From UBA5704 sp036264355 (GTDB lineage Bacteria; Acidobacteriota; Thermoanaerobaculia; Multivoradales; UBA5704), in the NCBI GenBank assembly GCA_036264355.1, contig DATARD010000216.1:1-64000 (forward strand): DNA of 64,000 nt. Reading direction: 5' to 3'. Below are positions 52,521-60,497 of this stretch, piece after piece; position 1 is the first letter of the stretch; each line of letters starts with the position of its first letter. The translations under genes were made by a program, and so were the position numbers. The notes beneath the pieces were generated by a model. It had not been told where the DNA came from. It did not search any database and was given only the letters and a program-made list of their open reading frames with translations.

Positions 52521-55132
52521 GGGGCGGTCCCCCCAAAAGCGCCCTCACCCCCGGCCCCTCTCCCGGCTCCCCCCGCCCCATCCCCGGGAGAGGGGAGAAA
52601 AGCAGAAAAAGCCTTTCTTGCCGTGGTTTTAGTTGCTTGTCTCCCCTCTCCCGGTGGGTGTGCGGGGGGAGCCGGGAGAGGGGCCGGGGGTGAGGGCCGG
52701 GTGGTGGCGGCTGAGTGGAAGGCCTGGCTCGGCACCAGCTCCAACACCGCCACCGCCCGCCCCGGCAACAGCGGCGCCGCCGCCCCGCGCGCCCACCCGT
52801 CATACAGATCCCCGTAATGCTCCGACACCGGGTTCCCGCTCTCGCCGCCCGGCATCTGGAAGAACCCCTCCTCCTCCCGCCCGGGCGACACCACCAGGCG
52901 CAGGCTGGCGCCGAAGTCGCGCTCCTGCACGCGCGGCATGTCGTCGTCGCCCGGCAGCGGCCGGGGCGGCATCGACAGGCGATGGCCGAGGAACGGCAGC
53001 GCATCGCTCAGCGGGTGATCGATGGCGACGGTGTTGCGCTCGCCCCAGGTGCGCTCGGCGAGCGGTCCACGGTTTGCGTAGCGCGCGATCACCGCGTCCG
53101 CCGCCGCCAGCAGCTCCTCGTCCCAGCTCTTGTGCTGCGGGTCGAGCAGATGGGGCGGCCTGGCGGTGACCAACTGCCAGAGCGGCCCCTCGGATTGATT
53201 GACCGTCCCCTCGTAATCGAAATCGGGATCGACCGCCAGGCAGGGCGCGAGGAGCGGTGTGAAGACGTCCTGGAAGACCCGGGAGCGGAAGTTGCGGACC
53301 ATCCGGTAGCCGGCCGAATCGATCATGGCGCGGGCGCCCCAGCGCTCGACAACGCGGCGCAACTCGCCGCGCCGCGCGTCGGCCGCCACCGCCCGCGGCG
53401 TCAGCACCTGCAACAGCAGATCGTGCCAGCGGGTGAGGAAGAGCGCGCGGTCGTCGAGCTGGAGGCGGCGCATGTCGTCGGCGGTGGCGCGCGGCAAGGC
53501 GAGGAGGCTGTCGCGGATCTGGCGGGCGCGGGCGCCGAGGACGAAGTTGCCGCGGCCGAGCGGCGCCGCCGCCGCGCCCGCCAGCACCCGGTTGTTGGCG
53601 GTCCACAGCCGTCCCGACGGCGGATCGACCACGCGCGGCACCGCGGCCGGCGGCAGCAGGCCCTGCCAGGTATGCGTTCCGTCGGACCACGAGGTGGCGG
53701 TCTCGCCGTCGAAGCCGGCGCGGCGGGGGAGGCGGCCGGTGACCGTCCAGCCGATCCGGCCGGCGCGGTCCGCGGCAACGAAGTTGAGCGCCGGCACTCC
53801 GCTGGACCGGGCGACGTCGAGCGCCTGCTCGATCCCGGCGGCGGTTTCGAGACGCAGGATCGCGAAGTCGGCGGCGCCGTCGAGGTCCACCACCGCCCGC
53901 ACGGCGCGCCGGCGGCCGTGCTTGTCGGTGTCCACCACCGGTCCCCAGATCGTCCAGTCGACGGCGAGCCGGTGGTCCGGCTCGCCTTTGATCTTGATGA
54001 TCTCGGAGCGGCGCTCAAACGGCCGCGGCCCTTGCGGCGTCAGGTAGCGATTCGAATCCTGCGGAGCGGCCGGATCGGGATCGAGGAGCACCAGGTCGCT
54101 GGTGTCGAGCACGCTGTTGGTCAATCCCCAGGCCACCTGGCCGTTGCTGCCTACCACCAGGAACGGCGCTCCCGGCAGCGTCGCGCCGGCCAGCCGGTGC
54201 GACGGCCAGGTGAGCACCGCGCGGTACCAGATGTTGGGCACCGACAGGGTGAGGTGGAGCTCATCGGCGAGCAGGGCGCCGCCGCTCGCCGTCTGTCCGC
54301 CGGCGACTGCCCAACTGTTGCTCGCCATCGTCTGCTGACGGCGCTCTCCGGCCGGATTCGCGGCGGCATGGACGGCGGGCGGTGTCTTCCGCAAATCCAG
54401 CACCTCGGGACCGGGGATCGGCGCCGCGGCCGGCGGATCCCCTTCAATCGGTGCCTCCCACTCCGTCGCCGCCGCCGGGCTCAGAAAGTGGAAGAGTCCC
54501 TCCGGCAGGCGGTCGTGCAGCAGCGTCAGCGCCGACTCGGTCGCGCCGTTCACGTCTTCGAGCTGGATGAACATGCTGAACAGCACGAGCACCGAGTCTT
54601 CCGCCCGCCAGGGGGCGGGGTCGGTGCGCAGCACCAGGTACTCGAAGGGCGGCGCGTCGAGGCTCGCGAGGCCGGCGTTGGCGCCGGCGGCGTAGGCTTC
54701 GAGCAGCTCGCGCACGTCGGGCGGGCTCGCCGCCAGCACCCGCCGGGCGTGCTGGCGGAAGAGGTGGATGCGGATCGACTCATCGCCCGGCAGCGCCGGC
54801 CTGCCGAACAGCTCGGCGAGCTCGCCCGCCGAGCGGCGGCGCAGGAGGTCCATCTGGAAGTAGCGATCCTGGGCGTGCGCGAAGCCGGTGGCGAAGGCGA
54901 CGTCGCGCCGGCTGGCGCCGCGCAGGGTCGGAATGCCCAGCGCGTCGCGCTCGATCGCCGCCGGCGCGACGAGCCCGGGCACCTCCAGGCGCCCGGCCGT
55001 CCGCGGCAGGTCCGCGGTCAGCCGGTGGCGCACACAAAGGACCGCAAGGACGCCAAGGACTGCAAGGACGAGCAGTGCCAGGGAGATCGCCCGGAGGAGA
55101 CGGGGCAGGAGCTTGCGGTTGCTGGGATTCAT
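52517..55132 (-). CDS. Membrane-anchored penicillin-acylase-family Ntn hydrolase, 871 aa
   Basis: ATG 55132 lies 6 bp after the permease stop. Residues 12-32 form a single transmembrane anchor (AISLALLVLAVLGVLAVLC), so the enzyme faces the periplasm. The alpha part shows GIPTLRG and FATGFAHAQDRYFQMDLLRR; the autocatalytic site is MASNSWAVAGGQTASG (~270), with Ser as the new N-terminal nucleophile after a spacer. Relatives include penicillin and AHL acylases and PvdQ, which removes the fatty acyl group from the pyoverdine precursor in the periplasm. The last ~55 residues are translated from the inserted palindromic repeat 52534-52697 and are not part of the family. Role in the operon: probable deacylation of an acylated NRPS product (inference). 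Confidence 0.92.
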   Translation of the reverse strand: MNPSNRKLLPRLLRAISLALLVLAVLGVLAVLCVRHRLTADLPRTAGRLEVPGLVAPAAIERDALGIPTLRGASRRDVAFATGFAHAQDRYFQMDLLRRRSAGELAELFGRPALPGDESIRIHLFRQHARRVLAASPPDVRELLEAYAAGANAGLASLDAPPFEYLVLRTDPAPWRAEDSVLVLFSMFIQLEDVNGATESALTLLHDRLPEGLFHFLSPAAATEWEAPIEGDPPAAAPIPGPEVLDLRKTPPAVHAAANPAGERRQQTMASNSWAVAGGQTASGGALLADELHLTLSVPNIWYRAVLTWPSHRLAGATLPGAPFLVVGSNGQVAWGLTNSVLDTSDLVLLDPDPAAPQDSNRYLTPQGPRPFERRSEIIKIKGEPDHRLAVDWTIWGPVVDTDKHGRRRAVRAVVDLDGAADFAILRLETAAGIEQALDVARSSGVPALNFVAADRAGRIGWTVTGRLPRRAGFDGETATSWSDGTHTWQGLLPPAAVPRVVDPPSGRLWTANNRVLAGAAAAPLGRGNFVLGARARQIRDSLLALPRATADDMRRLQLDDRALFLTRWHDLLLQVLTPRAVAADARRGELRRVVERWGARAMIDSAGYRMVRNFRSRVFQDVFTPLLAPCLAVDPDFDYEGTVNQSEGPLWQLVTARPPHLLDPQHKSWDEELLAAADAVIARYANRGPLAERTWGERNTVAIDHPLSDALPFLGHRLSMPPRPLPGDDDMPRVQERDFGASLRLVVSPGREEEGFFQMPGGESGNPVSEHYGDLYDGWARGAAAPLLPGRAVAVLELVPSQAFHSAATTRPSPPAPLPAPPAHPPGEGRQATKTTARKAFSAFLPSPGDGAGGAGRGAGGEGAFGGTAP
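52534..52697. repeat. Palindromic GC-rich repeat, composite copy 3, at the acylase 3' end
   Basis: The left unit (gccctcacccccggcccc onward) and right unit (to ggccgggggtgagggc) are inverted copies about 58 bp long around an A/T-richer centre (~52600-52640). It is the most complete copy in the window. The acylase frame is read through its whole length without a stop, adding a Pro/Gly-rich tail, and ends 15 bp beyond it at the ATGA overlap with the molybdoenzyme gene. Confidence 0.9.
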
Positions 55133-55138
55133 GCGGCT

Positions 55139-57601
55139 CTATTCCGTACGCAGGGCGCTCACCGGATCGATCGCCGCCGCCCGCCGGGCCGGCAGGTAGC
55201 TCGACACCAGGCAGATCACCGCCAGGCCGGCGAAAGCGATCACCAGCGCCACCGGATCGCGCGGGCTCACCTCATAGAGCTGGCTCGCCAGGAACCGCGT
55301 CAGCGCCAGCGCGCCAAGCACGCCGAGCAGCAGACCGGCCCCCGCCAGCCGCAGCCCGGAGCCGAGCACCAGCGCCCGCACATGCGCCGGCTGCGCGCCG
55401 ATCGCCGCGCGGATGCCGATCTCTCGCAGCCGCTGGTTGACGGTGAAGGAGAGCACGCCATAGATGCCGATCGCCGCCAGCACCAGGCCGAGGAAGCCGA
55501 GCGAGGTGTAGATCACGGTGCTGAAGCGCTCCGGCGTGGTGCGCTTCGCGAAGCGCTCCTCCAGGGTCAGCACGTCGAACACCGGCTCGTCCTTGTCGAC
55601 CGACTGGATCGCCGCGCGCACCGCCGGCACCAGCGCCAGCGGATCGCCCTCTGTCCGCACGGTGAACGTCATGCGCTCGAGATCGTCGACGGTCGCCTGC
55701 GCCGAGGGAACGTACCAGGCGTCGTCGTTGCTGAGCACTTCGTCGTGCGTCTCCTTGAGCGAGCCGGCGACGCCCACCACGATCAGCCAGGGCTGGGTGG
55801 AATTGGCCCGCCCGCGCCGCACCTGCTTGCCGATCGCCGTCCCTGGAGCGGTGCCCGGCCAGTAGCGGTCGGCGAGCGACTTGCTCACCACCACCACCCG
55901 TGAAGCGCCGGCGGTGTCGTGATCGTCGAGGAAGCGGCCGGCGATCAGCGGCACGCGCAGCGATTCGAGATAGCCCGGCGTCACGATGCGGTGGTGCACC
56001 ATGTGAAAGCCGCGCTTCTCGGCCGCCGGTTTCCCCTCGACGTTGAAGGCCGCGGTGTTGGTGCCGGTGTAGAGCGGCTGGACAGAGGTGGCGCCCACCG
56101 CGACGACGCCGGGAATGCGGCGCAGGGCGAGGAGCGCCTTGCCGAGGAAGGCGTCCTTCTGCGCCGCGTCGTGGAACTTGAAGTCGGGGAAGGGGACGGC
56201 GAAGCTCAGCACCTGGCGCATGTCGAAGCCGCGGTATTCGCCCTGGATTCGTTCGAAGCTGCGCACGAGGAGGCCGGCGGCGGTCAGCAGCACCAGCGAC
56301 AGCGCCACCTCGGCGATCACCAGGCCGGCGAGCAGCCGACGCCCGCCGGCGCCCAGGGTGCGCGCGCGGCCCCCTTCCTGGAGCGCGCCGCTCAGGCTGG
56401 TGCGCGAAATGCGGAGCGCCGGCACCATGCCGAAGAGGAAGCCCACCAGGAGCCCGCCGGCCAGCGTGTAGCCGAGCGTCACCAGGTCGAGACGCGGCTC
56501 GATGTCGAACTCCCCCAGCGCGTACGCCGGGCTGAGCGCCACCAGCGGCTTCATCGCCAGGGCGGCGAGCAGGGTGCCGAGCGCGGCGCCGAGCAGCGCG
56601 AGGACCAGGCTGTAGGTGAGGATCTGCCGCACCAGCCGGCCGCGGGTGGCGCCGAGCGCGACGCGCACCGCCACCTCGTTGCCCTGCTTCAACCCCTGCG
56701 CCAGCAGCAGGTTCGAGATATTGACGCAGGCGATCAGCAGCACCAGCGTCGAGGCCGCCACCAGCAGGTAGAGCAGCTTGTCGAGGCCGCCCACCAGCTC
56801 GCCGCGCATCGGGCTCAGGTCCGCCGCCTGCGGACCCGGACCACCCGGCTGCTGTTGCTGCCCCGCCTCGCCCAGCCGGCGCACCAGCTCGTTCATCGCG
56901 GTCCGCGCCTGCGCCAGCGTCACCCCCGGCTTCAGGCGCGCCGGCGCGTAGTACTCCTCGTCGAGATTGAGGTCCTGGCGGTAGGCGAGGGGCACCCACA
57001 TGTCCGCTTCGTAGGGGTGGTGGATGCCGCGCGGCATCACCCCCATCACGGTGTACGGCTGGCCGTTCAGGGTGAGCGTCCGGCCGATCGTCTTCGGATC
57101 GCGGCCGAAATTCTTCGTCCAGGTGTCGTAGCTCAGGATCACCACCTGGTTGCGCCCCGGCTGGTCCTCCTCGGCGGAGAAGCTCCGCCCGAGGAGCGGG
57201 CGCATGCCGAGGAGCGGGAAGAAGTTGGCGCTGACGCGCGGCGCCCGAAAGCGTTGCGGCTCGCCGGCGCCGGTCCACGTCAGGTTGCCGTCGGTCGCCG
57301 CGGCGATGTCGACGAACACCTTCTGCCCGGCGCGCCAGGCGCCGTAATTCGCCGCGGTCAGGCTGCGCAGGTCGGCGGGCTGGCCGGGCGGCGCGTAGTC
57401 CTCGCGCACCCGCACCACGCGGTCGATGTCCTCGATCGCCAGCGGGCGCAGCAGGAAGGCGTTGACCACGCTGAAGGTGGCGGTGTTGGCACCCAGGGTG
57501 AGGCCGAGCGAGAGCACGACGGCCGCGGTCAGCCCCCAGTTGCGGCGCATCATGCGCCGGCTCCACGCGAGGTCCTGGCGGAGGGAGGCCGTGAAGCTCA
57601 T
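55139..57601 (-). CDS. ADOP-type ABC transporter permease (MacB/FtsX-like), 820 aa
   Basis: ATG 57601 overlaps the stop of the upstream unknown gene (ATGA). The protein has the MacB-like layout in duplicate: a first transmembrane helix (LTAAVVLSLGLTLGANTATFSVVNAFLLRP), a periplasmic domain (YDTWTKNFGRDPKTIGRTLTLNGQPYTVMGV), three helices, then a second periplasmic domain and three helices, ending LPARRAAAIDPVSALRT. This is the acidobacterial duplicated orphan permease family, which lacks a fused ATPase and is abundant in Acidobacteriota. No MacB-type ATPase gene is present. It may handle the peptide or another envelope substrate. Confidence 0.94.
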   Translation of the reverse strand: MSFTASLRQDLAWSRRMMRRNWGLTAAVVLSLGLTLGANTATFSVVNAFLLRPLAIEDIDRVVRVREDYAPPGQPADLRSLTAANYGAWRAGQKVFVDIAAATDGNLTWTGAGEPQRFRAPRVSANFFPLLGMRPLLGRSFSAEEDQPGRNQVVILSYDTWTKNFGRDPKTIGRTLTLNGQPYTVMGVMPRGIHHPYEADMWVPLAYRQDLNLDEEYYAPARLKPGVTLAQARTAMNELVRRLGEAGQQQQPGGPGPQAADLSPMRGELVGGLDKLLYLLVAASTLVLLIACVNISNLLLAQGLKQGNEVAVRVALGATRGRLVRQILTYSLVLALLGAALGTLLAALAMKPLVALSPAYALGEFDIEPRLDLVTLGYTLAGGLLVGFLFGMVPALRISRTSLSGALQEGGRARTLGAGGRRLLAGLVIAEVALSLVLLTAAGLLVRSFERIQGEYRGFDMRQVLSFAVPFPDFKFHDAAQKDAFLGKALLALRRIPGVVAVGATSVQPLYTGTNTAAFNVEGKPAAEKRGFHMVHHRIVTPGYLESLRVPLIAGRFLDDHDTAGASRVVVVSKSLADRYWPGTAPGTAIGKQVRRGRANSTQPWLIVVGVAGSLKETHDEVLSNDDAWYVPSAQATVDDLERMTFTVRTEGDPLALVPAVRAAIQSVDKDEPVFDVLTLEERFAKRTTPERFSTVIYTSLGFLGLVLAAIGIYGVLSFTVNQRLREIGIRAAIGAQPAHVRALVLGSGLRLAGAGLLLGVLGALALTRFLASQLYEVSPRDPVALVIAFAGLAVICLVSSYLPARRAAAIDPVSALRTE

Positions 57602-58749
57602 CGCGCGTTCTCCTGCCGGACCTCGGCTCGCTCCGCGGGACCGAGGATCAGCTCCGCGCGGTCGTCGGCGATGCCGCGCTCGGCGAGGAAGGCGCGCAGG
57701 TTCTCGCGCGCCGCCGCCGCGGTGATGTGCAGCCGCTCCAGCTCGGCTTCGAGCTCGCCGCGGAGCTGCCGGTAGCGCGGCGGCGCCTCCGGACCGAGCC
57801 CCGCGAGGAGGAGGTAGTCGATCTGCAACAGCAGCGGATAGAAACGGCCGCCGATCGAGTCCGGCTCGTCCCTGTAGCGCTTGTAGGTCGCGACGCCGTT
57901 GACGTGGATGATCTCGTTCGAGAAGCTCTCCGCTCCGGCGGTGCCGTCGCGCAGCAGCTCGCGCACGTGGTGCAGCTTGTAGCCGAGCGCGTTCGCCACC
58001 AGTTGGAAGAGCACCAGGATCTGGAAGTAGGCGTTGCGCAGCGGGTACTCCGGCAGGCCGTAGGTGCCGGGCGGCAGCACGCGGTGGAGCAGCCGGATGT
58101 GGTGCAGCTTTGGCACCCGGTTGTAGAGCGGACGGTGGGTGATCGTGCGCCCCTTCGGCCCGCCGCGATAGTTGTAGCTGCACGGTGAGACCTCGATGCC
58201 GAGCGAGCGGATCTTCTGGATCACGGAGACGTTGAGGAAGACGAACGCCGAATGCAGGGCGCGCTCCGGGCTCCCCTCGATCGGGTGCGACCAGATGCAG
58301 TTGGCGACCGTGTCGTCGGCGAGCGCCGCCATTTCGGCGAACAGGCTCGGGTTGAGCACGAAGCAGTCGATGTGCAGCCAGCCGAAATTGTGCTCCGCGA
58401 CGCCGAAGATGAATTCGAGCGCCGTGTTGTCGTCCACCCGCGAGCGGATGGGGTGGAACGGCCGCTTGGAGCGCGCGCGGACCCAGGCGATCTCGGCCTC
58501 CGTGAGGTCCGACCCGAGCAGCACGGCGTTGACCTCCGGCGGCACGAAGACGAGGGCGCGGTCGAGCCAGTGCAGGAGATCGGTGGTGAAAAAGAGGTAG
58601 ACGATGTCCTGCCGGCGCTCCAGGCCGCGGTAGAACGCCGCGAATTCCCGCCGGTCGTGGCGCTCGGCGAAGGCGGAGAGCGCCTGGCGCACGGCACCGC
58701 GGAGGCGATAGTAGACGATCAGCAAGCGGACTCTCAGCTTGAAGAGCAT
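57598..58749 (-). CDS. Unknown 383-aa protein in the NRPS operon
   Basis: ATG 58749 has GGAGAAAG just upstream and overlaps the exporter gene by 16 bp. The N-terminus is basic and amphipathic (LFKLRVRLLIVYYRLRG), suggesting membrane association. A central stretch (VNAVLLGSDLTEAEIAWVRAR, FGWLHIDCFVLNPSLF) recalls GT-A glycosyltransferases, where HIDCFVLN would stand at the metal-binding DxD position, but the pattern is incomplete. The last ~90 residues are helical and charged. It is fully embedded in the operon, so a role in modifying or transporting the product is likely; the reaction cannot be named. Confidence 0.8.
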   Translation of the reverse strand: MLFKLRVRLLIVYYRLRGAVRQALSAFAERHDRREFAAFYRGLERRQDIVYLFFTTDLLHWLDRALVFVPPEVNAVLLGSDLTEAEIAWVRARSKRPFHPIRSRVDDNTALEFIFGVAEHNFGWLHIDCFVLNPSLFAEMAALADDTVANCIWSHPIEGSPERALHSAFVFLNVSVIQKIRSLGIEVSPCSYNYRGGPKGRTITHRPLYNRVPKLHHIRLLHRVLPPGTYGLPEYPLRNAYFQILVLFQLVANALGYKLHHVRELLRDGTAGAESFSNEIIHVNGVATYKRYRDEPDSIGGRFYPLLLQIDYLLLAGLGPEAPPRYRQLRGELEAELERLHITAAAARENLRAFLAERGIADDRAELILGPAERAEVRQENAR

Positions 58750-60497
58750 TCTTTCTCCTGCATGGGAACGTAGGTTGCTGGTCCGGTGTTTGGAGCTGCG
58801 CTTGAAGCGCAGTCGGCCAGCATCGCCTCGCGCAGCTCGGCGAGGTCGTGCACCGGGCCGTCGAAGACGATCTTCCCTTCGCTGAAACGGACGACGCGGT
58901 CCGCGACGTCGAAGTAGCGGTCGTCGTGGCTGATCACCAGCACCGTCTTGCCCCGCGCCTTGAGCTGCGGCAGCAGACGGCGGTAGAAGACTTCCTTGAA
59001 GTAGGGATCCTGATCCGCCGCCCACTCGTCGAACAGGTAGAGCGGCCGGTCTTCGAGGTAGGCGGAGAGCAGGGCCAGCCGCTTGCGCTGCCCCTGCGAC
59101 AGGGCGAGGGTCGAGAGCTTGCCGTCCGCGACGTCGACCTTGCCGTCGAGCTGCAGCTCGCGCAGATAGCGCCGCGAATCCCCGTCCAGATCCGCCAGGC
59201 TGCCTTTCCCTTCCGGCAGGTGATCGAAGAGATGGAAGTCGAAGAACACGGCGGAGAAGCTCTGCCGGTAGCGGTCGAGGGTGGCGCGGCCGATCCGCTC
59301 GCCGTCCCGGTGGATGGCGCCCGCGGCCGGCTCGTAGAGGCCGAGCAGGAGCTTGGCGAAGCTGGTCTTGCCGCTGCCGTTGCCGCCGATCAGGAAGATC
59401 AGCTCGCCGGGCCGCAGCACGAGGTCGAGCGGGCCGAGCACGAAGTCGGCCTCCCCCTGCTCGCGCGGAAAGCTGAAAGTGACGCCCGCCAGCTCCAGCC
59501 GCCGCCACGGTACGGGGCTCGCGGCTTGCGGAGCATCCGGCTCGGCGTCCTGGCTGAGCCGCAGGCCGAGCGTCTCCAGCTTGGCGAGCGCCACGCCGCC
59601 GCGGCCGAGCTGCGACAGGTTGGTGATCACCTGTTGCAGCGGTCCGCGGATGTAGAGCAGCACCAGCACATAGCCCACCAGGGTCGCGGGCGGCACGTGG
59701 AGGAGGCTGGGAGCGCCGAACACGATGAGGCCGATCAGCGCCATGAAGAACGTCCAGCCGAACGCGACCACGGCGGCGAGCGTCAGGTTGGCGCGGGTGA
59801 ACAGGCGGCGCAGCGTGTCGGCGGTCCCCGCCATCCGCCGCAGGTAGGCGGCGCGGCGGTCGCGGTTGAGCTTCAGCTCCTTGGTGCCCGAGGTGACGCC
59901 GGTGAAGTAGCCGTAGAGCGCGTCCTCCTCCTCGCGCGCCTCGCGGTAGCGCTTGAAGGTGCCGGCGATCGGCGCGCGGTAGAGGGCGAGGAGCGGCACG
60001 AAGAACAGCAGGAAGAGACCGAGCAGCGACGGCGACAGCCAGCCCAGGTAGACCAGCCCGCCGAGGAACAGGGCGGTGTTGCTCGCCGCCTCCGGAATCA
60101 CGATCAGCGCCTCGGTGATCACCGAGGTGTCGTCGGTGAGCGCCACCAGCAGGCGGCCGGAGCCGAGCTGCTCCAGGCGCGCCAGCGGGGTGGTGAGGAT
60201 GCTGCCGGCAAGGCGCATGCGAAGCCCGTAGAGCATGTCCTGGCCGAGCTTCACCAGAAGATACTGGCAGACCATGCGGGTCGCCGGCGCGGCGAGCAGG
60301 AGGACGGCGAACGCGGTGAGCAGCAGGCGCGGATCGCGTGCCGGCGTGCTGGCGCCGGTCGCGGCGAGCGCGGCGTTGAGGATCGCGATCTGCGCCGCGC
60401 CGGCCGCGCCGCTCACCAGGCCGGCCAAGATGGCGAGGCTCACCATGCCGCGCGCCTGGCGGTAGACGAACGCGAAGAGGGTGGCGATGTCGTTCAC
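58734..60497 (-). CDS. Cyclic-peptide-type ABC exporter (SyrD/PvdE-like), 587 aa
   Basis: GTG 60497 overlaps the upstream NRPS stop (GTGA). Six transmembrane helices occupy residues ~10-310. The ATPase domain shows GGNGSGKTSFAKLL (Walker A), LALSQGQRKRLALL (signature), LYLFDEWAADQDPYFKEVFY (Walker B with the DEWAADQDP block typical of the cyclic peptide transporter family) and VLVISHDDRYF (H-loop). Members such as SyrD and PvdE move lipopeptides or siderophore precursors across the inner membrane. A frame extending far upstream to 61469 is antiparallel noise inside the NRPS. This gene is the best functional marker for export of the product to the periplasm. Confidence 0.96.
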   Translation of the reverse strand: MNDIATLFAFVYRQARGMVSLAILAGLVSGAAGAAQIAILNAALAATGASTPARDPRLLLTAFAVLLLAAPATRMVCQYLLVKLGQDMLYGLRMRLAGSILTTPLARLEQLGSGRLLVALTDDTSVITEALIVIPEAASNTALFLGGLVYLGWLSPSLLGLFLLFFVPLLALYRAPIAGTFKRYREAREEEDALYGYFTGVTSGTKELKLNRDRRAAYLRRMAGTADTLRRLFTRANLTLAAVVAFGWTFFMALIGLIVFGAPSLLHVPPATLVGYVLVLLYIRGPLQQVITNLSQLGRGGVALAKLETLGLRLSQDAEPDAPQAASPVPWRRLELAGVTFSFPREQGEADFVLGPLDLVLRPGELIFLIGGNGSGKTSFAKLLLGLYEPAAGAIHRDGERIGRATLDRYRQSFSAVFFDFHLFDHLPEGKGSLADLDGDSRRYLRELQLDGKVDVADGKLSTLALSQGQRKRLALLSAYLEDRPLYLFDEWAADQDPYFKEVFYRRLLPQLKARGKTVLVISHDDRYFDVADRVVRFSEGKIVFDGPVHDLAELREAMLADCASSAAPNTGPATYVPMQEKECSSS

